Assembly: GCF_031128465.2 (NCBI RefSeq)
Contig: NZ_CP155618.1
Coordinates: forward strand, 443,501 to 507,500
From: Mariniflexile litorale
GTDB lineage: Bacteria; Bacteroidota; Bacteroidia; Flavobacteriales; Flavobacteriaceae
Direction of reading: 5' to 3'
Length of the DNA: 64,000 nt
Made by a program: the position numbers and the translations under genes. This document shows, piece after piece, positions 52,256 through 60,612 of the stretch. The notes under the pieces were generated by a model that ran no database searches, had not been told where the DNA came from, and worked only from the letters and a program-made list of their open reading frames with translations. Each line of letters opens with the position of its first letter. Position 1 is the first letter of the stretch.

Positions 52256-52798
52256 TTACTTAAAAAACTTCATAATATCTTGAACTTGTCCTTTATCGAT
52301 ATCGGCACTTTGTAAAATACTGACTAAAGTAACCATTTTATCAGGACTCATTTCATTGCCTAAAACACGAACAATTCCAAAACCCAATTCTTTAGAACTT
52401 CCAAAAACAATCACTTCATCAGCTTCCTCATCGGTTCCAATATACTTTACAACAACTTTATTTCCTTTATCACTAAATTCTATAAGATCGTTATACTTTT
52501 CATCACTCAAAATAGTTTTAACTTTTGCTAATTCTACTTTTAAGGTTTTGTCGTCTGCTTCACTCGTTTTGTAGCCTAAAAAGTTTAATCGAGATACTGA
52601 ATTATAAGCTTCCTTTTGTTCGTTTGTAAACTTAGACGCATCAATTTTCAACATCGATATAGGTACATCTTGTGTTATAAAATTTTTAGATTCCTGATTG
52701 TCTACAAAATAACGTTGCAAACTAGCACCATCATTACAACTTACCAACATTAAAGTTGCTGTAAAAATTAATAAAATATGATTGATTGTTCGTTTCAT
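52256..52798 (-). CDS. DUF4252 lipoprotein
   Basis: 180 aa. Lipoprotein signal with Cys21 (TLMLVSC). The body has the DUF4252 pattern (VPISMLKIDASKFTNEQKEA, then GNKVVVKYIGTDEEADEVIV and GFGIVRVLGNEMSP). Function unknown. Last gene of a sigma factor/anti-sigma/DUF4252/DUF4252 run on the minus strand, 19 bp after the second DUF4252 gene. Such lipoproteins regularly accompany ECF sigma factors in flavobacteria. Confidence 0.85.
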   Translation of the reverse strand: MKRTINHILLIFTATLMLVSCNDGASLQRYFVDNQESKNFITQDVPISMLKIDASKFTNEQKEAYNSVSRLNFLGYKTSEADDKTLKVELAKVKTILSDEKYNDLIEFSDKGNKVVVKYIGTDEEADEVIVFGSSKELGFGIVRVLGNEMSPDKMVTLVSILQSADIDKGQVQDIMKFFK

Positions 52799-52817
52799 GA
52801 TGATTAATGTGTTTTTA

Positions 52818-53381
52818 TTATTTCTTTTTCTTTTTCTCTAAATGATTACCGCCAGGTATATTCATTTTCTCGGTTAATTTAGAAATTTCATTTAAATTGA
52901 TATCACCAGTAAGCGATACAACTACTGTTTCAATACGTCTTTGTTGCCCGTTCACATCTACACTTTCTTTCATTACTTTATTAATCCCATTTACAAAGAT
53001 TAAAAGTTCTTTTACATGGTTGGAATCTTTCCCTTCTTTTACATAAAACTTTACTTCAACGCCATCGTCTTTCACTTCCATTAACTCTTCTAAAGAATTG
53101 GAACGCGATTTAACCCATTTACTAATATCGGCTGAGATCGTTTTATTATCGGTTACAATGGTTTTAAAACTGGTGATGCTTTTTACCATATCAATATACG
53201 CCTTTGCCTCGGGCTCATCAACATTAATACCCATTTTTGCTATCATTTGAAACATTTTTGGTTTAATAGATACATAGGTTACATCGGTATTATCGCTGTA
53301 CTTTTCAAAAACATCTTGAGCCATTCCGGTTAATGGCAATAACATGATTACCATTACGAGTACTATTACTTTATTTTTCAT
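52818..53381 (-). CDS. DUF4252 exported protein
   Basis: 187 aa with a signal peptide ending near GMAQ. Mature N-terminus DVFEKYSDNTDVTYVSIKPK, then MFQMIAKMGINVDEPEAKAY and the C-terminal VVSLTGDINLNEISKLTEKM, together diagnostic of DUF4252. Ends in a Lys-rich tail (EKKKKK). Lies between the anti-sigma-like gene (38 bp) and the DUF4252 lipoprotein gene (19 bp). Periplasmic role unknown. Confidence 0.88.
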   Translation of the reverse strand: MKNKVIVLVMVIMLLPLTGMAQDVFEKYSDNTDVTYVSIKPKMFQMIAKMGINVDEPEAKAYIDMVKSITSFKTIVTDNKTISADISKWVKSRSNSLEELMEVKDDGVEVKFYVKEGKDSNHVKELLIFVNGINKVMKESVDVNGQQRRIETVVVSLTGDINLNEISKLTEKMNIPGGNHLEKKKKK

Positions 53382-53419
53382 TTTATTATTTTTTTAATTA
53401 TTTATTCGTTTTTTGATTA

Positions 53420-53905
53420 TTACTTTTTAAAAATGATACTTGTTGCGCTTTCTATTTCATTCAAATAACTAAGAGTTTCAGTACCTTTATTTACTTCATC
53501 AAGATAGTTCACTGTTGAAATTCCTTTATTAAAATGATTTGAAATCATTGCTAACTGCTCTGTGACTTCGTTAAGAGCATCTTCGGGGTTATTGTAAGTA
53601 CCATAGGCATATTCTTCATAAGATGAAACCACTGGTTCTTTAAAATAAACTCCTAACACAAGAACAGCTACTGCTGCTACGGCAATCCATTTATAGTTAA
53701 ACACTTTTTTAGTTTCTAATGGAAGGTCTTTCGTAAATTGTTCTTGTTTACTTACCGAAAAATAGGCGAACATAGGTTTGTACATTTCTAAATGTGGCGC
53801 TACAGTTTCTTGCGAAAAATAGTTTTTTAACTGCTGCTCTTCTTTAAGTGATGTTTCTCCGTTCTCGTACTTCTCTAGTAAATTTTCTATATTATTTAAT
53901 ACCAT
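53420..53905 (-). CDS. Putative anti-sigma factor (single membrane span)
   Basis: 161 aa. A cytoplasmic N-terminal region (about 1-70: IENLLEKYENGETSLKEEQQ) is followed by one membrane span at residues 73-88 (WIAVAAVAVLVLGVYF) and a periplasmic tail without known domain. Its first 14 bases overlap the 3' end of the ECF sigma gene, the usual coupling of a sigma factor with its anti-sigma. No zinc-binding HxxxCxxC motif is visible, so the anti-sigma role rests on topology and context. Confidence 0.72.
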   Translation of the reverse strand: MVLNNIENLLEKYENGETSLKEEQQLKNYFSQETVAPHLEMYKPMFAYFSVSKQEQFTKDLPLETKKVFNYKWIAVAAVAVLVLGVYFKEPVVSSYEEYAYGTYNNPEDALNEVTEQLAMISNHFNKGISTVNYLDEVNKGTETLSYLNEIESATSIIFKK

Positions 53906-54401
53906 AATTATGTGTACTAGTTAATTTTTCTCTTATTGTTTTTCTGGCTCTAGATAGGCTTACACGTACTGCCGTATTGTTCATATCTAGCATTTTTGCA
54001 ATCTCATCCAGATCGTATGCTTCTATATCTCGTAATTGGATGACTAATTTTTGTTGTTCGGGTAACTCTTCAATAATTTTTGATACCCAATTAACACTAT
54101 CGTTTAATTCAATCTGTTTTTGTAATGATGTATTTCCATCTTCATAATTACTATGCACAATTTTTAAATTTTGTGCTTGTTTCGATTTCAATTTATCAAA
54201 ACAAAAATTCTTTGTCATGGTCATTGAAAATGCTTCCACATTTTTATACTCCTCAATTTTTGTTTTATTATTCCATAACTTCAACAACACCTCTTGTGTA
54301 GCATCTTCAGCTTCCTCTGTAGATACCAGTAATCGTTTGGCTAAGCGAAATACTTTATCCTTAAAAGGCATCACAATATTTAAAAACTCAGTTTGAGTCA
54401 T
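53892..54401 (-). CDS. ECF RNA polymerase sigma factor
   Basis: 169 aa sigma-70 family member. Region 2 (VMPFKDKVFRLAKRLLVSTE…DATQEVLLKLW) and region 4 (LPEQQKLVIQLRDIEAYDLD, IAKMLDMNNTAVRVSLSRAR) are complete, and region 3 is absent as in ECF factors. It overlaps the putative anti-sigma gene by 14 bp. Likely directs envelope-stress-type transcription; its promoter target is unknown. First gene of the four-gene minus-strand unit. Confidence 0.93.
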   Translation of the reverse strand: MTQTEFLNIVMPFKDKVFRLAKRLLVSTEEAEDATQEVLLKLWNNKTKIEEYKNVEAFSMTMTKNFCFDKLKSKQAQNLKIVHSNYEDGNTSLQKQIELNDSVNWVSKIIEELPEQQKLVIQLRDIEAYDLDEIAKMLDMNNTAVRVSLSRARKTIREKLTSTHNYGIK

Positions 54402-54558
54402 TGTTGGTTTGCTTTGGTTGGTTAAATTAACCTTGTTGAGGCTATTTGTTATTACGACGAACGTTCATCTAATTTGTTACAAATAATTTTTAAATATATA
54501 ATAATGTAAGTAAATTTAGAGTTTTAGAGACTAACTACTAAAAATAACATACTTACTT

Positions 54559-56031
54559 ATGAAATTTACAAAGGCCCTAATTCTAGTATTTACAATTTCT
54601 TTTTTAACCACTGCTTGTTTTGATGATAATGACGATAGCCAAATTACTACAAGTGAAATAAATGATTTTGTTTGGAAAGGGATGAACTCTTGGTACAATT
54701 GGCAATCTGAAGTTCCGAATTTATCTGATAATAAAGACGACAATAAAAGTGAATACCAATCATATCTAACTCAAAACACCAATCCTAACATTTTTTTTAA
54801 TAGTTTAATATATCAACCCAACGTAACCGATAGATTTTCTTGGTTTATTGAAGATTACATTGAACAAGAATTGCAATTTCAAGGTATTTCCAAGTCTCAT
54901 GGTCTAAAATACCAATCCGTTCAAGTAAATAGTAACGGTGATATAATCATATATGTGAGATATGCTGCCGATAATTCTCCAGCAAGCGCTGCAAGTATTA
55001 AAAGAGGTGATATAATTAACGCTATTAACGGAACGGTTTTAAACTCTTCAAACTTTGACAGTGCTATAAACGATTTATTTGATGATACCGTTACACTTTC
55101 TTTTGTTTCAGAAAACGGAGGTGTATTAACTCCTATAGAAAGCAAAACCATTACAGCGACTGTTATATCTGAAAACCCAGTTTATTTAAAAAAAATATTT
55201 AATGATATTAATAATAAAAAAGTGGGCTATTTAGTTTATAACGGCTTTAGATCATCCTACAATGATGAATTAAATGACGCCTTTGCTTTTTTTAAGAATG
55301 AAGGTATAGATGAATTAATACTCGATCTAAGACTCAATGGTGGTGGCTCAGTAGCTACTTCAGCATATTTATCAAGTATGATATATGCAAATGCAAATGA
55401 AGGTGAGTTTGCCAGTTTAGAATTTAATTCAAAACATGCCGCTGAAAATGGTTCTTACTTTTTTACAAATACACTAAACGTATATGATGCAAACGATAAT
55501 AAAACAGGCACACAAGCTATTAATAGATTAAATACGCTTAGTAGATTATATGTATTAACATCCAGTAGTACAGCATCGGCAAGTGAAATGGTTATAAACG
55601 GACTGAAACCTTATATGAGTGCTGTTAAAGTTATAGGTAGCACAACTTACGGGAAAAACGTTGGCTCTATAACATTATATGACTCTCCAAATACAGATTA
55701 TCAAGATAAATCGTCTGCTAACCAACAACACACTTATGCGATGCAGCCCATTGTTTTTCAAATATTTAATAAAAATGGCCAAAGTGATTATACACAAGGT
55801 TTTGTCCCAGATACTGAAGTAAAAGAATACGAATATTGGAACACTATTTTACCTTTTGGAGATGAAAATGAGGTTGTTTTAAAAGCGGCTTTGGATGATA
55901 TAAGAGGAATAACTAGTAAAACTAGTTCCTCAAAGAAAAAAGATTTTGCTAAAGAATTGAAGTTTAAAACTCCTTTCAAAAAGTTTGAGAACGAAATGTA
56001 TATTGAAAAAGATTTCTTTGGAAAAGAATAA
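54559..56031 (+). CDS. S41 C-terminal-processing-like peptidase lipoprotein
   Basis: 490 aa. Lipoprotein signal with Cys20 (TTAC). Domains: an acidic linker, an N-terminal helical S41 region, a PDZ domain (about 135-205, PASAASIKRGDIINAINGTVL), and the S41 peptidase core with LILDLRLNGGGSVATSAYLS and the catalytic-serine block SSSTASASEMVINGL, followed by TYGKNVGS carrying the catalytic lysine. Probably an outer-membrane-anchored protease acting in the periplasm or on the surface. The Dph6-like gene overlaps its 3' end. Confidence 0.93.
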   Translation: MKFTKALILVFTISFLTTACFDDNDDSQITTSEINDFVWKGMNSWYNWQSEVPNLSDNKDDNKSEYQSYLTQNTNPNIFFNSLIYQPNVTDRFSWFIEDYIEQELQFQGISKSHGLKYQSVQVNSNGDIIIYVRYAADNSPASAASIKRGDIINAINGTVLNSSNFDSAINDLFDDTVTLSFVSENGGVLTPIESKTITATVISENPVYLKKIFNDINNKKVGYLVYNGFRSSYNDELNDAFAFFKNEGIDELILDLRLNGGGSVATSAYLSSMIYANANEGEFASLEFNSKHAAENGSYFFTNTLNVYDANDNKTGTQAINRLNTLSRLYVLTSSSTASASEMVINGLKPYMSAVKVIGSTTYGKNVGSITLYDSPNTDYQDKSSANQQHTYAMQPIVFQIFNKNGQSDYTQGFVPDTEVKEYEYWNTILPFGDENEVVLKAALDDIRGITSKTSSSKKKDFAKELKFKTPFKKFENEMYIEKDFFGKE

Positions 56032-56734
56032 AACCTATTTTAATTGGAGCTCAGGAAAGGATTCTGCTCTAGCACTCTACCATTTATTGCAAGATGAAAA
56101 TTATGCAGTTAATGAATTAATTACAACTGTAAATAGTCATTACAATCGCGTGTCTATGCATGGCCTAAGAAAAGAACTTTTGATAGCTCAAACGGATGCA
56201 TTACAAATTCCTGCGAGTTTAATTGAATTGCCAGAAATGCCGAGCATGGATGTTTATGAAAAAATAATGAGCAAAACGGTTACGAGATTAAAAAATGAAG
56301 GTTTTACGCATACAGCATTTGGTGATATTTTCTTAGAAGATTTAAGAGTTTATAGAGAAAATCAATTAACAAAAATAGGGTTAAAAGCGGTTTTCCCTAT
56401 TTGGAAACGCGATACCGAAAAACTACTGAATGAATTTTTGGATTTAGGCTTTAAAACAATTATTGTTTGTGCCAATTCTAAATATTTTGAAGAAGACTTT
56501 GTAGGAACTATTATCGACAAAAATTTTATTAAGAAACTACCTGATGGCGTGGACCCTTGTGGTGAAAATGGTGAATTTCATACCTTTTGCTTTGACGGCC
56601 CCATATTTACAAACCCTGTTCCATTTACTATTGGAGAAAAAGTGTACAGAGAATATGATAGTCCACACACGGATGATTCTATCTGTAAAAGTGAGAAATA
56701 TGGCATGTGGTATTGTGATTTAATTCCAAATTAA
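56018..56734 (+). CDS. Dph6-like ATP-pyrophosphatase (diphthine-ammonia ligase family)
   Basis: 238 aa from a TTG at 56018 (MEKNKTYFNWSSGKDS), overlapping the S41 gene by 14 bases; a longer in-frame TTG start at 55985 adds eleven residues with no family similarity. PP-loop SSGKDSALALYHL is intact, followed by GDIFLEDLRVYRENQL and the C-terminal GVDPCGENGEFHTFCFDGPIF, the conserved end of the family. Diphthamide does not occur in bacteria, so the bacterial members use another acceptor (some are linked to B12 salvage or uncharacterised amidation). Nearby B12 uptake genes are suggestive only. Confidence 0.85.
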   Translation: MEKNKTYFNWSSGKDSALALYHLLQDENYAVNELITTVNSHYNRVSMHGLRKELLIAQTDALQIPASLIELPEMPSMDVYEKIMSKTVTRLKNEGFTHTAFGDIFLEDLRVYRENQLTKIGLKAVFPIWKRDTEKLLNEFLDLGFKTIIVCANSKYFEEDFVGTIIDKNFIKKLPDGVDPCGENGEFHTFCFDGPIFTNPVPFTIGEKVYREYDSPHTDDSICKSEKYGMWYCDLIPN

Positions 56735-57379
56735 AATAAACCTAAAAACTGAAATTCAATTATTTGTAATTATAATTTCTGATGTTATCAGGAGTGGATA
56801 TAACATCCGTTTAAGCCGCTATTGTCAAATAAAAGGGAACATAGTAAAAATTAGTGTAAACCCTTCTGTCTAGGGTAACAAGTTTTTTAATGGCTCAAAA
56901 TTTTCAGCTTTTCAGTGTTTTTTTCTCCATTTTTTGCCATCATACATATAATAATCCTAAAATAACTCTAAAGGTGTTTTAGGATTAAAAAAAGAGCTGT
57001 GTAATTTCTGTATTTATTTAATAATCTGTATGGTTATTTTAGGACGATTCAACCTCTTAGATGATTGGTAGTTACTTCGCAGATACTGTATAGTTATAGC
57101 ATGGTTATAGCATGGTTATAGTAAGTGAAATATTTACAATCTACCCCAAAACAACATACAACGAACATAATTAATACACATATAAACCTAAGTGACATGC
57201 CTATTAACAATTTAACAATTTGAATTTCAGTAACAAATAATTATTTTCATAGCATGAAAGGCCATATTTGATACTTGAAGTTGTTAAAATTAAATAAAAT
57301 ATTTCAGAATTTCAATAACTAATTGATCATTAGAAGCTTATTAATCAAACTCTGGCTAAAAAGTCATGAATATTTACTT
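56735..57379. other. Long AT-rich intergenic region with small repeats
   Basis: No coding frame recognised in about 645 bp. Visible structure: an inverted repeat GATGTTAT/ATAACATC (56781-56788, 56800-56807) that may end the Dph6-like transcript; an 11-bp inverted repeat TAATCCTAAAA/TTTTAGGATTA (56952-56962, 56977-56987); and a direct repeat of GTTATAGCATG at 57093-57103 and 57104-57114 with a third partial copy to 57121. The region ends at the repeated palindromic core (57380-57453). Confidence 0.55.
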
Positions 57380-57453
57380 TGTCAGGTTGAACTTGTCGAA
57401 ACCGATATGAATTATCGGTCAGCTAAAAATATTTCGACAAGCTCAATATAACA
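57380..57453. repeat. Second copy of the TGTCAGGTTGA…CTCAATATAACA palindrome
   Basis: TGTCAGGTTGAACTTGTCGAAA from 57380, with ATTTCGACAAGCTCAATATAAC closing at 57453, matches the inner core at 52066-52138 (about 85 percent by eye, including the TATTTACTT before it and ACCGATATG after the left arm). The outer AAAGAGGCTGTCTGA arms of the first copy are absent. It lies 20 bp downstream of the 657-aa gene's stop, where it could fold as a terminator for that minus-strand operon. Confidence 0.75.
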
Positions 57454-57473
57454 ATACAATTAGATTTTCATTC

Positions 57474-59447
57474 TTAACGCTTTATCAATTTTTGCGTATG
57501 TGTCCCATTGTTATTGGTTAGCTTCACAATATAAATTCCTGAAACCAGATGATTAATTGAAACTGGTAATTGTTTTACTTTCAATTCTTGTTTTAAAACC
57601 ACACGTCCTGACATGGAATAAATTTCTAAAGTTCCTATATCTGAAATTTGGAAAGACGATGAAGCTGGGTTTGGATATAATGTAAAAGTGTTACTCTTTT
57701 TAACATCGTTTAAACCCAAGGTTCTTTGATTAATAACTCCAATAGCATCCAAATCGAATCCACCAGACCAAAAAGGCGTTGAAAACAATTCATTTATAGC
57801 ATTTCCTAAACTATCATAACGCGCGTATAAGGGGTCAATACTTCCCACAACATCAATTAATTTTATGTGTGTAATACTGGTTTTGTCAAGTAATACATTA
57901 TCTGCTATATCTGAAATATCGAAAGGTGTTCCATAATTTGCTTTATATTTCCCTGCAAGATTATTCAGTTTAGTAGGATCAACAGACCCAAAACCACCTA
58001 CTTGAGTTGTTGTTTGTGTTTTACTATGGGAAGGGAATCTAAAATAATTAATACCATCTGAACTCACTTCTACAAATGCCAATTCCAAAAAGGTATCGCT
58101 AAAACCATTTTCAAATACCGCAAAATCAAAACCATCTTCATTCTTTATAGGCTGTGCAAAGGTTACAATGGCTTCCCCAGCATCCCCTAAACTAACTGGA
58201 GAATTGTTTGCTACACCAGTTCCTGCTTCTGGTTCACCATAACTAGCATAATTACTATTTTTATCCGTTTCTTTATAATCTGGACGTGATATATCTACAT
58301 GTCCTCGAGTAACTTGAACTCCTGTTGCCCATGCCACAAAAAGATTACTGGTTGCTGCTATAGCTGTAGAACCTGCTTTCCCAGCTCCAGGAGCATAGGG
58401 TTCATCGTTATAATAGAAACCATTTGGCAAAACACCTACTGAATAATTAGATACAAAATTACCTGTATTATCATACACAAACACCTTTCCTTCGTTTGAA
58501 AAATCTACGGCATCGGCAACGTAAAAACGGGTACCAATTTTCTCAAGGGCATACGGTATTTGTAAATTATCTGTTGAAACATCTATAAAAGATGTTGTAG
58601 GCAAAGAAATATCACTTAAACCCATTTTGTAAATATTAGACCCTAAAAAATAAAAGAGCGAGCTGCTATCCAATGTTAAAAACTCTGGATGCACTATACC
58701 AGGAAAAGTGAATGTTGTTTTATTGTCATAATCCGATAAATCGATCTTAACAATCTTGCCTGTAGTTTCACCACCAGGTGCATAATCGGGTTTACCACTA
58801 CAAAGCACATATAAATTAGTAGCATCCATTTCCAATGCAGATGGCACATCGCCCACAATAATAGGCTCTACGGCGTTGGTAGCCAAATCAATTACTGAAA
58901 CACTATTACCTTGACCATATCCACCTTGATGAGCAACATATAATTTTCCGTTGCTGGCAACTAGTTCTTCAGGACCTTCAACAACAGGGATGGTTCCTGT
59001 AACTGTGTTTGTTGCAAGATCTATAATGGCTACATAATCATCCGCAATATTCGTGGGATCTCCCCAATTGGTCACATATCCCTTACCATCATAAAATGCA
59101 ATATTCCGTGGATTTACCATTTGATCCGTAATGGTAGCTATCTGTACCAACGTATTTCTATCTACGACTTTTACATAATTACTATTACCTACAACTAGGT
59201 ATGCATTATTGCCTTCGAAGCCCATTCCTTGAGCAACATCGCCCAATGCTAAGGCAGCATTTTTATTAGAGAAAACATTATTTTCAACCATTAAATTAGG
59301 CTTTAAACAAGATAATGAAGCATTGGAGTCAAAGAAACCACCTTCATTTAAAATATAAATGCCATTTTGGTAGGTTTGGGCAAAAGTTATAACGGTAAAA
59401 AATATTCCCGATACTAATGTTACTAAATTTTTGTAATAATTTTTCAT
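57474..59447 (-). CDS. T9SS-exported beta-propeller surface protein, BtuG-like
   Basis: 657 aa. Signal peptide (ends FAQ). The N-terminal about 330 residues are a YncE/BtuG-like beta-propeller (YQNGIYILNEGGFFDSNASL; FYDGKGYVTNWGDPTNIADD; GPEELVASNGKLYVAHQGGY). Residues about 350-570 form a second domain with IKNEDGFDFAVFENGF, LAFVEVSSDGINYFRFPS, THIKLIDVVGSIDPLYA and WSGGFDLDAIGVI, which I have seen in surface proteins of B12-regulated loci. The end (about 580-657) is a T9SS type A sorting domain (LYPNPASSSFQI…GIYIVKLTNNNGTHTQKLIKR). Third gene after the cobalamin riboswitch; probably binds cobalamin at the surface. Confidence 0.83.
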   Translation of the reverse strand: MKNYYKNLVTLVSGIFFTVITFAQTYQNGIYILNEGGFFDSNASLSCLKPNLMVENNVFSNKNAALALGDVAQGMGFEGNNAYLVVGNSNYVKVVDRNTLVQIATITDQMVNPRNIAFYDGKGYVTNWGDPTNIADDYVAIIDLATNTVTGTIPVVEGPEELVASNGKLYVAHQGGYGQGNSVSVIDLATNAVEPIIVGDVPSALEMDATNLYVLCSGKPDYAPGGETTGKIVKIDLSDYDNKTTFTFPGIVHPEFLTLDSSSLFYFLGSNIYKMGLSDISLPTTSFIDVSTDNLQIPYALEKIGTRFYVADAVDFSNEGKVFVYDNTGNFVSNYSVGVLPNGFYYNDEPYAPGAGKAGSTAIAATSNLFVAWATGVQVTRGHVDISRPDYKETDKNSNYASYGEPEAGTGVANNSPVSLGDAGEAIVTFAQPIKNEDGFDFAVFENGFSDTFLELAFVEVSSDGINYFRFPSHSKTQTTTQVGGFGSVDPTKLNNLAGKYKANYGTPFDISDIADNVLLDKTSITHIKLIDVVGSIDPLYARYDSLGNAINELFSTPFWSGGFDLDAIGVINQRTLGLNDVKKSNTFTLYPNPASSSFQISDIGTLEIYSMSGRVVLKQELKVKQLPVSINHLVSGIYIVKLTNNNGTHTQKLIKR

Positions 59448-59532
59448 ATTTTATATTTTTTTTTATGGAAGATATTGTGCTTAACTACACACGTTCAACT
59501 TGTTTCTTTAATTATTTATGATACTTAATGAC

Positions 59533-60609
59533 TTAGTTATTAAAATAAAATGAATTCGGAATAATTTGAACTGTAAATTTTTTTTGAATTTCACCGGTAA
59601 GATTATAAATAAAAACTTCACCATTAGATACATAATCTTTGGCATCTGCTATGTATATTTTGTTTTCGTGTATTTTGAAACCATATGGTGTTTTTACTCC
59701 ACTTACAGCAAGCGAAAATAAATCTGTTTGAGGAAGCTGAAAATTGCTTGTATTTACAGTATAAATGCTGTTTTCTAAAATATAATAAAGGACACCACCA
59801 TCTATATCTAAAAAACGCGGGTGTTTAATTTGAGGAAAAGTAAGTTCAGATTCCACAGCGCCACTAGACAGTCCTATTTTTATAAGCTGTCCTGATGTTT
59901 CATTAAGTGCATAATCAGGTTTTCCTGAACAAATTACATAAAGCTTATCGCTGTCAATAAGTAAATCATCAGGCACATCACCTACCCCAATACTACTTAT
60001 AACTTTTTCCGAGACAATATCAATAACACTTATAGTGTTTCCATAACCATAACCGCCTGTATGCGCTACATAAATTTTACCATTGTTTGATACTAGTTTT
60101 TCGGGACCTTCTGCCACAGGTATTTTATATTCAACTAAATTTGTATCTAGGTTTAAAACAGCCACATAATCATCATTCACATTATTTGGATCGCCCCAAT
60201 TTGTTATGTAGCCTTTGTTGCCATCAAAAACAATATATCTCGGATTTACAATATCATCTGATACGGTGGCAATATATTGAAAGGTATAACGGTTAACGAT
60301 TTCAATAGTAGAAGAATTGTTTACTACAATATAAGCGTTATCACCGTAAAAACCCATACTTTGAGCCGTATCACCTAAATTCATATTATTAACTCCAGAA
60401 AATATGGAATTATAAACCTGTCCATCGGTATCCAAAAACGAGACAGATGCATTAGAATAACCATAACCGCCTTCATTTAAAATAAAAAGACCTTGATTGT
60501 AATCGCCTTCTGGCAAAACTATAGCCTGTTCGCGGTCATCGCTTGTACATGATACTGACAAAACAAAAATCAGTAATAAGGTATTGAAAAAATTATTCAA
60601 TAGTTTCAT
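59533..60609 (-). CDS. BtuG-like beta-propeller lipoprotein (cobalamin capture)
   Basis: 358 aa. Lipoprotein with Cys21 (SVSC). The YncE/DUF5074-type propeller repeats the same blades as the downstream 657-aa protein (GLFILNEGGYGYSNASVSFL, GNKGYITNWGDPNNVNDDYV, GPEKLVSNNGKIYVAHTGGY, LYVICSGKPDYA). In Bacteroides the surface propeller BtuG caps BtuB and binds cobalamin extremely tightly; by family and context this is its likely equivalent. It starts 3 bp after the btuB-like stop, so the two are co-translated. It has no second domain and no T9SS tail, in contrast to its paralogue. Confidence 0.83.
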   Translation of the reverse strand: MKLLNNFFNTLLLIFVLSVSCTSDDREQAIVLPEGDYNQGLFILNEGGYGYSNASVSFLDTDGQVYNSIFSGVNNMNLGDTAQSMGFYGDNAYIVVNNSSTIEIVNRYTFQYIATVSDDIVNPRYIVFDGNKGYITNWGDPNNVNDDYVAVLNLDTNLVEYKIPVAEGPEKLVSNNGKIYVAHTGGYGYGNTISVIDIVSEKVISSIGVGDVPDDLLIDSDKLYVICSGKPDYALNETSGQLIKIGLSSGAVESELTFPQIKHPRFLDIDGGVLYYILENSIYTVNTSNFQLPQTDLFSLAVSGVKTPYGFKIHENKIYIADAKDYVSNGEVFIYNLTGEIQKKFTVQIIPNSFYFNN

Positions 60610-60612
60610 CGT

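Noticed and set aside
56018-56734. Diphthamide synthesis from the Dph6 family name
   Set aside because: Diphthamide is not made in bacteria; only the ATP-pyrophosphatase family membership is supported.
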